A DNA stretch of 64,000 nt from positions 60,643,852-60,707,851 of the forward strand of contig CM047815.1 in assembly GCA_026214975.1 (NCBI GenBank), read 5' to 3'. Shown here in pieces: positions 42,935-54,644 of this stretch (within the stretch, counting starts at the first letter, position 1; each line of letters begins with the position of its first letter). The position numbers and the translations under genes are program-made. The notes below the pieces were generated by a model that was not told where the DNA came from, ran no database searches, and saw nothing but the letters and a program-made list of their open reading frames with translations. The stretch comes from Gentiana macrophylla (taxonomy: Eukaryota; Streptophyta; Magnoliopsida; Gentianales; Gentianaceae).

Positions 42935-44336
42935 AGGTGGTGTAATCTTGTCAGTCCTCTCTTCCCCTGTGATGCGGAGGAAAATTCCACTAGAAGTTTT
43001 TGAGGTAGCTCGGTTATAAAAAGTCCTAAACTGATAGTCCTTGACTAATCCCAAGCTTCACTATCTAAGCAACTATAGAACGGGTAGAATTGCTGCTCTG
43101 CAACTGCTTGCACCACTGGTCCTTGAAGGGTTGTATTGCCTCTTCACCAGCTCATCACAAACATAGTCTTCCTGACTACAACTCAACTATCCTTCACACC
43201 TTCTTGGTGTTTCACAGTCTAAAACCTTTGATAAAATCAAAGTTGAGACTTGATTCAATAACTATGATTCAACTTGTGATTTGAGCTTCTTCTTCTTGAT
43301 GTATATAATATGCTCAAGCTCTGTTTTTCTTCAAGTGTTTGATCTTGATGCTTTCTTGAACGTTAGAGAACACTTTGAAGATTTCTTGATCTAGAAATGT
43401 AGTATGTTTTGGTTCACTTTCCCCTTAGTAGAATCTTTCTTGATAAATTTATTCTTAGAACTCCGCACTTCTTCTTGTGGTAGAAGTGACCTATTTATAG
43501 GAGTATTCCCAACGTTTGAATAAGATGAACGTTTGAATTTGAATTCTTGTAGCTACCAACGGCTATATGTCAGATGTCAGTGACCGTTCTGACATGTCAG
43601 TTTATCATCCAATGGAAATTCTTGATTTCCAACATTCTGATTCTTCTTCAGCTTTTATCATTCCAGCATGAAACTGATTTTCTATGAACTAGTCAGTTTT
43701 TAGCTTTAAGATCATTAACTGAGTTTTTGCTCTTCTTCAAAACTCAGTACTCTATTCTTCATCTGATTATAATTGACTTAATCAGAGTACACCATAAAAT
43801 ATAAATTGTCTAAGATAACATTGTCCTTACGTATCTTGGATCTTCATACAAGATCTATAGAGTCAGTTCAGGTCATCACAGCCTTTCCTTGATTCTAACT
43901 TTACAGTCTCGGCTATAAACTTCATAAACCGAGTTTGAACCCTCAGTTCTTCGGTCTTCAATAACTGAGTTTGTGTCCCTCGGTTCTTCAGCTTCTAGAT
44001 AAGTCAACCGAGTCTGTGTCCCTCAGCGAACTTACCTTCTTTAGGTCTTCAGTTCTAGGTTCTGAATCAGCTTTCTCATTCATCAATTGTGAACTTAGTT
44101 TTCATAGTCTCATCAAGTCAGTTACTTGTTTTCTCAGTTCTGATCCTAGAATTATTACAGTGCTTGTCTGATTTACTTATACAAATATCTGACTGTATTA
44201 AAACATGTACATTAATATCTAGACATCTTTTTGCTCTACACTATAACAGCTAGTTATGACACTTCATCAATGGGGATTATAATAATAACTGAATGGCTAA
44301 TGAATTATCATTGAATCATAAATTTCATTTCCAACA
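42935..44336 (-). repeat. SIRE-type Copia 3' LTR, minus strand, truncated (copy 1)
   Basis: The right end CCAACA at 44331-44336 is the complement of TGTTGG, followed outward by ATTTCCCCCTTTTTGATGATG, the complement of the SIRE polypurine tract. It matches 49467-50876. About 350 bases at its left (U5) end are missing compared with copy 2. A minus-strand CTATAAATAGG-like TATA lies near 43491-43500. Confidence 0.85.
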
Positions 44337-44790
44337 ATTTCCCCCTTTTTGATGATGTCAATACCCTCCTTAAAAGCAATGCAAAAAGATAAAGACAAAA
44401 TAATAACAAAGACAAGAATTGAGAAACTGAGTTTTTATTGATGATATTGGGTTATAGAGTATAAAGTATCAAAATACAACAATATGTGAAAGGAAACTAA
44501 GTCTCAGCTTCCTTTCCTTTCCTTTGGTCAGTTTCTTCAAATTTCTTATCATTATGTTCAGAAATCTCCTTCATGGCAAGATTTGTTGAACTGCTCTCAA
44601 TACCATTAATATTTGCCCATATATTCCACGAATTCGTCATATTATGTTTTCCGAAAAACTTGCTTTTGAACAATACTGCAAATACAAACACAATTTTTCT
44701 TATCTTTTCACTGGTAGCTGTCTTCAGTAGATCTTTGACAAACTCAGAGTCCGTTTCTTCAACTTTCTTTCCAGCTTTATCTAGCATACA
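44337..44790 (-). pseudogene. Fragment of SIRE-type env-like ORF (copy 1)
   Basis: After the polypurine tract the minus strand encodes a 96-codon piece (44787-44497) starting MLDKAGKKVEETDSEFVKDL and rich in Lys and Glu. It is nearly identical to 51329-51039 in copy 2 and ends the env-like 3' ORF of a SIRE-type element. It stops at 44790, where LTR sequence is joined directly to it. Confidence 0.65.
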
Positions 44791-45319
44791 CCATAACCAA
44801 ATTATCTTCTAAGAATTCACTGTCCTTATGAATCTTTGGTCTTCATACAAGATCCATAAAGTCAGTTCAAGTCACCACAAACTTGCCTGAAGTCTAACTT
44901 CATAGTCTTGACTTGTAATCTTCATAACTGAGTTTGAACCCTCAGTTCTTCAGTCTTCAATAGCTGAGTTTGAACCTCGATTCTTGATCTTGGATAAGCC
45001 AACTGAGTCTGTGTCCCTCAGTGAACTTATTTTCTTCAGTTCAATACTGGTGTGTTCTGAGTCAGTTTGTTTGTCTTAGTGATTTCCAGTTTTCTAGATG
45101 ACTTCCAGTTTTCAGTTTTACGACACACTAACTATTACAGTGCTTGTCTGATGTAACTTATACAAATATCAGACTCTAGTAAAACCTAAACATTCAGTTC
45201 TAGACATCTTTTAGCTTTTCACTATAACAGCTAGCTTCAGCACTTCATCAATGAGGTTAAAATAATACTTTGAATAAATATGATGAATTATCATCAAAAC
45301 ATAAATTTTATTTCCAACA
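44791..45319 (-). repeat. Second, partial SIRE LTR, minus strand
   Basis: Matches 43785-44336 (the U3 start of the LTR) and ends CCAACA at 45314-45319, followed by ATTTCCCCCTTTTTGATGATG. Its left edge joins env-like ORF sequence at TACACCATAA, a short word shared by both sources. Confidence 0.75.
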
Positions 45320-45365
45320 ATTTCCCCCTTTTTGATGATGCCAAAACTCTCCCTAAAATAAAAGC

Positions 45366-46846
45366 TTAAAGATTAAAACAATGTAAAACTGGAAACTGGA
45401 TCTCATTAGAATACGCAAAAACTGGAATAGTTACATTTTGTTCAAATGAATTTTGACTAAAGACTAAGCCTTTTCTCGTGCTTTTGTGTGGTGAAATAAA
45501 CTTCATCTCTTTGTCATGTAGACGATAATCATATTCTAGCTTGGAGTCTTCCTTAGAAAAGGTCTTGTTGTAGTCTACTTGACTTCCTTCTTTCCATTTC
45601 CTCCATAAGATTAACTTTGGTAAATCTGATTCATTCACATAGTATTTCTCAAATTCTGCTACATCAGCTATATCTGTTCAGTTTTGTCTTTAATCTTCAG
45701 TTTGTCTTCGATCCTTTTGGTCCTTTTATATTGTTCCATTTTCTGATTGTAGAGTTCATCAGATAGAAAGTAGTTCAAGGATTCTTCAATAGTCTTATCC
45801 TTGTACTTGGCTTTGATAGGATTATGATCTTTGATAAACTTCATCCACAGATCCTTTGTAAGAGTAACTCTTCTGTCTCCAGGTTGACTGTATTTTTCAA
45901 TGAGTTGCTCATCAGTTAACTCTTTCTTTAAGAATTTTGGATCTGATTTGTATCTTTCCAACTCATCTTCAAGTCGCTTCATTTCTGTAAGTAATTTCAG
46001 CTTTTCTTCTTCAGCTTCCCCCTTTTTGGCATCATATAGCTGATCTACTAGAGCATGGGTTGCTTGTTGGTCGGTTGATATACGTTTCTGAGAAGCAAGT
46101 ACTTCCTTAAGCTGAGTTTCTAACTCGTAGATGTGCTGATTCATGTGCCAGTGAGCTTGAGCATGTGTTTCCCTATCTACTGCGGTTGAGTCTTCAAGTT
46201 TTTGTTTAAGTAACAAAATTTCTGAAGCAGAACTTGAACTTGACTTGTGGATCATCTCTAGTCTTGCATGAACTGAAACATCTGTTCTAGTTCTATAATC
46301 CAAATATCCAGAGATGTTTGATAACAGGCCATTTTGTGTATCTCTTTGACTGAGCACGATCTTCAAACTTTCATGAACTTTGACCAACTCATCCTTTGTT
46401 AGGATGTCAGAAGGATCATATGTAGCATCTATTTGATCATTAAACTTAGTATTATCTTCAATAATCATGAGTTGTTGATTATCAGTTTCATCAACTGCTT
46501 GCTGATTGTCAGTTGTCTGATCTCCAACTGGCAAGTCTTCTAGCTGTGTTACAGTTTGCGTAGCTAGAGGTTGAGTTTCTGAATGCAAAACTATAGTTAC
46601 ATCAGCTTCTTTTCGTGTATGATCATCTTCATCATCATCCTTTTGCTTTGAACTATATTTGGGAATAGATGATGTGCCTGATCTTCTTTGTGCTAGTTCA
46701 GTAAATCTTTTGAAACAATTTTCAAGAAATTCTGAAATAGGAAACTGAGTGTATAGGTATCTAACTTCCAATTTCTCCATGAGTAGTTTCTCTTCAGTCT
46801 GTAGACTAACATCACGAGAATCCTCCGGTTTAAGCTTCATCTTCAT
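45366..46846 (-). CDS. SIRE-type env-like coiled-coil protein (possibly full 3' ORF, one stop)
   Basis: The minus strand is open for 392 codons from 46846 to 45668, and after a stop a further 90-codon piece (45638-45366) seems to continue the protein. The protein is hydrophilic: an N-terminal part with EVRYLYTQFPISEFLENCFK, an acidic Asp/Thr/Gln-rich middle, then long coiled coils (SASEILLLKQKLEDSTAVDR; ELETQLKEVLASQKR; EEEKLKLLTEMKRLEDELER) and a closing SQPGDRRVTLTKDLWMKFIK region. No signal peptide or membrane span is seen, so envelope function is doubtful. It lies next to a SIRE polypurine tract (45320-45340), which places it at the 3' end of a minus-strand element. Its upstream pol is absent. 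Confidence 0.65.
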
Positions 46847-46992
46847 TAGTCTGACAATTTTGTCGGCTTAAAAAACTGGGGCTGATTGCTGATCCGATTG
46901 ATGTTGTAATTGAGAAGTATTATCAGCAAGAGTGTTTTTCCTTATATCTTTAGTTATCAGTTGTTGTTGTTCACCCTTAGTTGGTGCTGTCT
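46847..46992 (-). other. Env-like ORF upstream remnant up to duplication breakpoint
   Basis: The env-like frame is interrupted by a stop just upstream of 46846; the sequence continues in similar Gln/Asp-rich style until 46992, where copy 2 of the duplication begins abruptly. Confidence 0.45.
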
Positions 46993-48410
46993 TAATATGC
47001 TGACACTGCCTCACTTGGTTTGAGTATTTTGTTAGGCTAGAATTTGATTTGTCCAGATGTGCTTTACATTATTTGTGTAAAACGAAACCGATATGTGCTT
47101 TCCTCTTGATTTCTCTTTCTTTTAATAATGGACTTTAGTCTTCATTTTGCAATACACTCTTCTTCGGTTTCTCTTGGCAGATTGATTGTTCAGAGCATTT
47201 TTGGAGTGTTTTCACATCTTCACCGACCTTTGGTGGTAATTGTTTGGGTATGTCTTTACTTCCTCTTACATTGCGTTTTCTTTGTTGTTAGATGCTATAA
47301 ATGCTTTCTGATTCATGTTCTTCTTCTACATAAAATGATGTACTCTTATTAAATTGTTCTACATATAATGCTACTTATTTGTTAGATCTCGAACAACAAC
47401 AATATGGAGAATGACTATGTTTCAACCATGAATGTAGGATATGTTGTAATTTTACACATTTGACATCACTATTGTCTGCTAAGCTCTTGTAGAGTCTTGT
47501 TAAAAGATTACTTTTTGAGAATGGATGTTGTGTGTTTTAAGTATCATATGTTGATGATTTATTGTTTCCTTCTTGTGAATTTCAATGAAAGGATTTTAAA
47601 AGTTGTTTTTCAATTCAATGCATATTTTTGGCTGCATTCGCTAAGTTTGTTAAGGTTTGATTGGGATCATGGAGATAAAGGGAGCAACAAGGCCTCATTT
47701 TGTTGCCCCTGTCAAGCTTAGTTCTTTGTTGATGTTTATGCACAAGACAATCTTGAAATCTTGATGATGATGTTGTTGAAGATTTCTAAGAGTTGTTGTG
47801 TTATGTTCTTTTGTTTCTTCGCATTCGCCGTGATGTGTTGGCTTTGGTCGGATCTCTGCTTTGCATTAGATGGCTACCACAACCTATGTATGTTAAATAT
47901 CACATTGCATATTCCACATGTCTTGATCCTTTGGATATAACACTTCAATGGGCGGTTGTGCCTTGCCCGGCTTTCATTGCCCTAGTTATAATAAAAATAG
48001 GAGGACTAATAATCTTATATGAATATTATTATGTCCTTTATTTGTTATCGTGTCTTTTTTTCTTTCTTTATTTTGGTCTCATTGTAGATTACATGTTATT
48101 TTTGAACTAATGACACCTGACAAGTATGATCTGCTTCATTTATTCAGCAGTATGATTTGGCCTTTATCATCTACTATTTATCAAAACTGAATAAATTATT
48201 CGAATAGCAAAGATTGACAAACAATTATTTCAATAAAGTATTGGATGTGTTTAATGCTATGTTGTTGATGAAAATATGTTTGATGTTGTAAAAGGAATGT
48301 CTTTAGCTAATTTATATATTATTACGTTGTATATTATTACTATCTTATCTCTTATCAATGTTATTTTAAATTCTTGTTCGTAGTATTTTGTGTAAATCTA
48401 ATTCAAGTGT
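46993..48410. repeat. Large direct duplication, copy 2 (left part, host-like sequence)
   Basis: Matches 41021-42430. Many CTG/CAG sites of copy 1 are replaced by TTTG, TCG, CTT or shortened by a base (for example TTGCTGAA at 41604 against TTGTGAA at 47573). Confidence 0.88.
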
Positions 48411-49117
48411 CGGATACAAGCCCGGGATGAAAATAAAATCCCAAATCTTGACGGGCTCAGGTAGGGGCGTTACGGGTCGGGTCCCGACCTGATTCCACCC
48501 CTACCTGTAACATCACTCGTCGATGGTGGGATGTTCAGGGTGGGGGTGGGAGGGGGGGGGGATTTGGGTTGCATTGAAAAAAATTCACATAGTTTTTAAG
48601 AGAATTAGAGAAAAAGACACATCTTGAAATATTTTTAATTAACATGACACCCAAATATTTTTTATTGGGAAAATGACCAAAAAAAAAACCACACGCGCCT
48701 ACTTGTTTTTTTTCACATTTATTTTCAAACAATCATACCTTTTGATTTAGATCTTTGAACGTGATAAAAATTTCTCCGAATTTTTTATTTTTTCATACTC
48801 TTCATTTTGAGACATGGTTCGATATCATTACATCGTTTTTCATGAGATTCAATATCGAAATCCACTCAGTGAATCTCGCCAGTGAATTTTGACTTTGAAT
48901 TTCGAATAATAGTGAATTTAGACAGTGGATTTTCGGAAATACGTCGGAATATTGTGGATATGATCTCAAAATAAAGAGCATGAAAAAATAAAAAAAATTG
49001 GAGAAAGAATTTTCAAGTTCGGAGTTATAGATTGAGAGATATAAGTGTTTAAAAATGATGAATGAGAGGAAAAGTGTGTTATTTTTTATATCTGGTAAAA
49101 GTGGCGTGTCCAGACTT
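48411..49117. repeat. CG-rich and AT-rich unassigned repeat, copy 2
   Basis: 48411-48735 matches 42598-42915. The rest (48736-49117) has no counterpart in copy 1. It contains a G run (48539-48560) and no recognised gene. Confidence 0.6.
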
Positions 49118-50876
49118 TGGTCCCTTGGAAAGGCTGACACAAGTTTAGATAGGAGGGGGTGAATAAACTTGTCCTGAGAAACTGAATCTTTAACCAGATT
49201 AAGTTCAGCTTTAAACTTGTGCAGAGTTAAGCAAACTTAGCTGAGTATAAGTCAAAACTGACTTATGCTTAAATGAGTTAACCGGCAGCGGATTATTAAA
49301 GCCTTTGTAAAACTTGAGTTATCAGTTTGTAGAAGTACGATACAGTGCTGTGCTGACTCAGTTTCTTATGTTTGTTGAGTGTTCTCTAATGTGATATAAA
49401 CTATAATACAGTATGTAAATGCGTAAAGTAAGTAAATAAACAAGACATAATTTATAGAGGTTCCAGGTGGTGTAATCTTGTCAGTCATCTCTTCCCCTAT
49501 GATGCGGAGGAAAATTCCACTAGAACTTTTGAGGTAGCTCGGTTACAAAGAGTCCTAAACTGATAGTCCTTGGCTAATCCCTAGCTTCACTATCTAAGCA
49601 ACTATAGAACATGTAGAATTGCTGCTCTGCAACTGCTTGCACCACTGTTGCTTGAAGGGTTGTATTGCCTCTTCACCAGCTCATCAAAAAGACAGTCTTC
49701 CTGACTACAGCTCAACTATCATTCACACATTCTTGGCGTTTCACAGTCTAAAACCTTTGATAAAATCAAAGTTGAGACTTGAATCAATAACTATGATTCA
49801 ACTTGTGATTTGAGCTTCTTCTTCTTGATGTATATAATATGCTCAAGCTCTGTTTTTTTCAAGTGTTTGATCTTGATGCTTTCTTGAATGTTAAAGAACA
49901 CTTTGAAGATTTCTTGATCGAGCAATGTAGTATGTAGCAGGAGTTATTTTGGTTCACTTTCCCCCTTAGTAGAATCTTTCTTGATAAATTTATTCTTAGA
50001 ACTCTGCACTTCTTCTTGTGGTAGAAGTGACCTATTTATAGGGGTATTCCCAACGTTTGAATAAGATGAACGTTTGAATTTGAATTCTTGTAGATACCAA
50101 CGGCTATATGTTAGATGTCAGTGACCGTTCTGACATGTCAGTTTATCATCCAATGGAAATGCTTGATTTCCAACGTTCTGATTCTTCTTCAGCTTTTATC
50201 ATTCCATCCTGAAACTGATTTTCTATGAACTAGTCAGTTTTCAGCTTTAAGATCATTAACTGAGTTTTTACTCTTCTTCAAAACTCAGTACTCTATTCTT
50301 CATCTGATTATAATTGACTTAATCAGAGTACACCATAAAATATAATTTATCTAAGATAACATTGTCCTTATGTATCTTGGATCTTCATACAAGATCTATA
50401 GAGTTAGTTCAGGTCATCACTGTCTTTCCTGAATTCTAACTTTATAGTCTTGGCTTTATTCTTCGTAAACGGAGTTTGAACCCTCAGTTCTTCAGTCTTC
50501 AATAACTGAGTTTGTGTCCCTCAGTTCTTCAGCTTCTAGATAAGTCAACCGAGTCTATGTCCCTCAGCGAACTTACCTTCTTCGGGTCTTCAGTTCTAGG
50601 TTCTGAATCAGTTTTCTCATTCTTCAATTGTGAACTCAGTTTTCATAGTCTCATCAAGTCAGTTACTCGTTTTCTTAGTTCTGATCCTAGAACTATTACA
50701 GTACTTGTCTGATTTACTTATACAAATATTAGACTCTATTAAATCCTATACATTAATAACTAGACATCTTTTTGCTCTGCACTATAACAGCTAGTTATGA
50801 CACTTCATCAATGGGGTTTAGAATAATAACTGAATGACTGTTGAATTATCATCAAAACATAAATTTTATTTCCAAA
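49118..50876 (-). repeat. SIRE-type Copia 3' LTR, minus strand (copy 2, complete)
   Basis: The left end TGGTCCC is the complement of GGGACCA, the LTR end seen in the plus-strand SIRE element (21721-21729), and the next bases AGGAGGGGGTGAATAAAC mirror its ATTCACCCCC motif. The right end TTCCAAAA replaces TTCCAACA and the neighbouring polypurine tract is degraded (TTTATCCATTTTTGATG). Length about 1.76 kb. A minus-strand TATA lies near 50033-50042. Confidence 0.82.
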
Positions 50877-51640
50877 ATTTTATCCATTTTTGATGATGTC
50901 AATACCCTCCTTAAAAGCAATGTAAAAAGATAAAGACAAAATAATAACAAACACAAAGAACTGAGAAACTGAGTTTTTATTGATGATATTGGGTTACAGA
51001 GTATAAAGTATTAAAATACAACAATATGTGAAAAGAAACTAAGTCTCAGCTTCCTTTCCTTTCCCTTGGTCGGTTTCTTCAAATTTCTTATCATTCTGTT
51101 CAGCAATCTCCTTCATGGTAAGATTTGTTGAGCTGCTCTCAATACCATTAATATTTGCCCATATATTCCATGAATTTGTCATATTATGTTTTCCGAAAAA
51201 CTTGCTTTTGAACAATACTGCAAATACAAACACAAATTTTCTTATCTTTTCACTGGTAGCTGTCTTCAGTAGATCTTTGACAAACTTAGAGTCCGTTTCT
51301 TCAACTTTCTTTCCAGCTTTATCCAGCATACAATTTCTTTCCCATTTGTTCAGCTTTTTCGGATAATGAACAAGGACTTTCTGCATGATTAGAAAACTTT
51401 ATAGGGCTTTTTCTCTTGATTCACTTTCCTAAGTGGGTAGCTTCCTGAAAATACTGTAAAGCTGCGAATCTAAACCAAGTCTCTTCTCAGTTGGTTTAGA
51501 AAATTTCCTAATCAGTTCCATTTCTTCATCAGTCATGTCTCCTCTGGATTTCTTCAGTTCGACCAGTTTTTCATCTATGCTTTCCAGAACTCCGGGCATT
51601 TCAGCTGCATTGACTTGTAAGATGGCTTCTGTTCGGAGGA
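50877..51640 (-). pseudogene. SIRE-type env-like ORF, 3' part (copy 2)
   Basis: The minus strand carries the 115-codon piece 51386-51039 and, in a shifted frame, upstream sequence to 51640 with MTDEEMELIRKFSKPTEKRL and RLGLDSQLYSIFRKLP. It is Lys/Glu-rich like other SIRE 3' ORFs. It is cut at about 51640 by the Athila-type LTR. Confidence 0.6.
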
Positions 51641-52561
51641 TTTTGCATCATTCAAAACAAACAATATTTATAAAACATATACCTAACATGCAAACTAACT
51701 CCTAACCCGACCCGAATATCGGGTAGTTGCTAGCATAGTAGAGTACGTCACGGTATCGATCCACGAGAGAGATGATGTTAATGGTGTTTTATGTTTTAGA
51801 TTAAAGGAGATCACAAGCATAGACAGAGAATCATAGATGATTCAAAGCTAAGTAAAGATTGTTTTGAGCCGATTATTACGTTATAGTAACTAGATTAAAC
51901 TAAGACAGAAATTTAGAACTAAGGTTTATAATCTATGAAATCAAAAGCAAGCAATTGGGAGAAATGAGGCAAACAATGGTTCAACAAATCAACCAATAAC
52001 AAAGGCTCAATTAATACCAATCAAGTATGCTTCTTAACAAAGGAGGGTTCACCTATCCAAATGCAAAACGATCTAATTTCTTAGGAAGGTTTGTATCAAT
52101 TAACGATCTAGATGTGAAATCTTTCGATTTAAGACCTAAACAAATAACTTAGCAACTTTCGTTCTTGGCTAGAAGTTAAATGTTCAATCCATTAGCAAGT
52201 TTGATCTAAGTTTCACACAATTTCCATTCATGAAACATCACATATTCATTATCTTTCGATGTAAATGAAATTAGACAAGTAAAACAAGCTAAGAGATCCA
52301 ACCTTTGTTGAAGAACACACAAGATCAATATAAGAAAACCGATTTATTGATAGATTTGCATCCCCAAGTTTGCCCAACAAGATTTAGCTATCCATAGAAG
52401 AAATAACCACAAAGCTTGAAGATGAATCCATGAGAATTAAGCTAATAATAACTAATCTAAACCCAGCCACCTTTAGAAGGTCTTTGGGAATTGTTTTGCT
52501 CTGAAAATACTGAAGAACTACTGTAAAAAAACGCTCTCCCTAAGTGATTACACACGATGCC

Positions 52562-52569
52562 TATTTATA
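52562..52569 (-). promoter_or_regulatory. TATA box of minus-strand Athila-type LTR
   Basis: The complement reads TATAAATA. The palindrome array 52602-52725 lies directly upstream in the minus-strand sense. Confidence 0.6.
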
Positions 52570-52601
52570 GGAAAAAGGGAAAAACCGGTAGTGCGGGAGT
52601 T

Positions 52602-52725
52602 AAACGCCCGTTTGAATTGATGAGCGTCGCGTTTGAATTTTGGAACGCCCGTTTGAATTCATTCGCTCGATTTCATAAATCTCTGTCGACTTTGAGCGCC
52701 CGTTCTATTTGCCAGACGCCCGTTT
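52602..52725 (-). promoter_or_regulatory. Array of AACGCCCGTT-type palindromes in LTR U3
   Basis: Copies: AAACGCCCGTTT (52602-52613, perfect 5+2+5 inverted repeat), a diverged GAGCGTCGCGTTT (52622), AACGCCCGTT (52644-52653), GAGCGCCCGTTC (52694-52705) and AGACGCCCGTTT (52714-52725), mostly followed by TGAATT. The array lies about 33-155 bases upstream of the TATA box on the minus strand. Confidence 0.65.
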
Positions 52726-53098
52726 GGATCCTTGTAACAGAATTCGGTTATGATGCAACGGATTTATTCTTTCTTGATCCATAATATACCTTCTCTCTCT
52801 TCCAACAACTTGCTAACCACTTGGATCTTATCTCTAATGACACTTATCTTCATTCCACCTCCTCATTTGTGACATCATTATTATCTATAATTAAACATTT
52901 CAAAAACATAACACAATCCAAAACAATATAAAACTCATATTTAAACCCACAATTAAGCTCATTTTGCAATTGAATCATTTAATAAAACCTTTTGCTCATT
53001 ATATCCATTTTAAGCCCAATTCCAATGCAATTTATACTAATATGAGGGAATTTGATAAGAAAACTATCGTATAAATTCGTATAAAATCACCCTTAACA

Positions 53099-54290
53099 AC
53101 TCCCCCACACTTAGCTTTTTGCTAGTCCCGAGCAAAACAAAACACCCCCATGGTTCGAAACTGAAAGGTAGATACAACAATACAATGCATAGTAAAGAAA
53201 TTAGAAGCTCACTCTTATGTGTGTGTGCAAAGCCATATTAAACTTCCACTATATCCAACTTGAATCAAGTTCAAGCAAAACTAGCTAATACCACAATTAG
53301 ACTCAGTATAGATCACATGTACCCTATAAAACATCTTATGTCATGAAAAAGACAACGAAGGTATTTAGGACCTTTCCGACATACTTAGAGGATAGTCCCC
53401 TACAACATATCTCTTAGTTTATCTTTGGGTATAAGGTATCACGATAACTAAGTCTTGACTTTTATTAATTCCAATACTTTCCATTTTTTTAACACACTTC
53501 TGAATGAGCTTTTGCCCGTCATAGAAGAATAGGACATTTCGTGATAATGCCCTAACTTCTCAAATCATAAGGCAGCTTCTTCTGATTGTCGTGAGCTTTT
53601 GGTCATCATAGTGGTATAGGACATTTCGAGATAATGCCCTAACTCACTCCAATCATCGACCCGACTTACGACACACCCATTTATATTATTTATTACATTG
53701 CTTATGCGAGATTTACATTTGGCGGTGGTTCTAAGCCATAAGCTATGCAAACCTACTTGAGCATAACACCTCAAACAAAGACTTATTAATTCAAGACTAT
53801 AGTCACGTTTTACTTATCACATTCAAACTTGAGATATTTCTGAGATATCATACTACAGTTCCCAAATACTTAAACTATCATCAGTTTCATGACATTAACA
53901 CTAAGCACTAGGTACCCATGAAATAATCAACAATCACTCAGTCTAACTTGGTATAGCTTAATTCATCATCTAATATGGCATGTGAAAAGTAATGTCGGGC
54001 GAGACATCTAACCTACTAGACATATACATTATAAGGCATCAATTCTTATAACACCGAACATAGGCATGCATGCTTATTCGGGACAAAACAAAATTTTCAA
54101 GTTTTAGCTCATTTTGCATGGAATCATGAAAGTACAAGTAAAGGTGATATAAAAACATATGACTATTCCCTCCCCCACACTTAAATCACAACGTGTCCTC
54201 AGGTTGTGCCAGAAGAAACAGATAGGGATACTTAGCTCCTGTTATCGAGGCCGGATATCGGTGGTCAGGCAGTAGCATGAAAAGTACCAA
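53099..54290 (-). other. 3' non-coding module of minus-strand Athila-type element, with paired boxes
   Basis: No ORF is convincing. The module is bounded by two complementary polypurine-like tracts, TCCCCCACACTT (53101-53112) and TCCCCCACACTT (54171-54182). It holds two copies of AGGACATTTCG(T/A)GATAATGCCC (53531-53552 and 53618-53639). The same layout recurs at 61475-62650 next to a different LTR. It probably belongs to the long untranslated region of Athila elements. It ends where the plus-strand LTR begins. Confidence 0.6.
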
Positions 54291-54644
54291 TGTTAAGGGT
54301 GAATTTATACGATTTATAACGCTATATTTTATGATAATTTCCCTCATATTTGTATGAATTTGTATAAGAAACAAGTGTTTCTTGGAAATATTGAGCAAAT
54401 GGTATTTTAAAAGAGTTAATCGCAAAATAGGTTGATTTATGTGTTTTAATTATGATTTTATGATCATTTGAGCGTTATTACATTTTGCGATGTTTTTATG
54501 TGTTATAGATACATGTTTGAGGCTCAAAAGATGCTCAAGAGTTGATTAAGTTCGAGGTAATTGAAGATAAAAGAGATAATGAAGGAATGAGATAGAGAAA
54601 AAGAGATAAAGTTCAAGAAATCAAGATTAAATTCGATCCTGAAC

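Larger units (their letters stand above)
51644..53098 (-). repeat. Athila-type 3' LTR, minus strand
   Basis: The right end CCTTAACA (53091-53098) is the complement of TGTTAAGG, which also starts the plus-strand LTR at 54291; the first 60 bases of the two are clearly related. A polypurine-like tract in complement (TCCCCCACACTT) follows at 53101. The left end is set at TG (51644), where the env-like sequence stops. A minus-strand TATA box lies at 52562-52569. The rest is AT-rich and non-coding. About 1455 bp. Confidence 0.75.
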
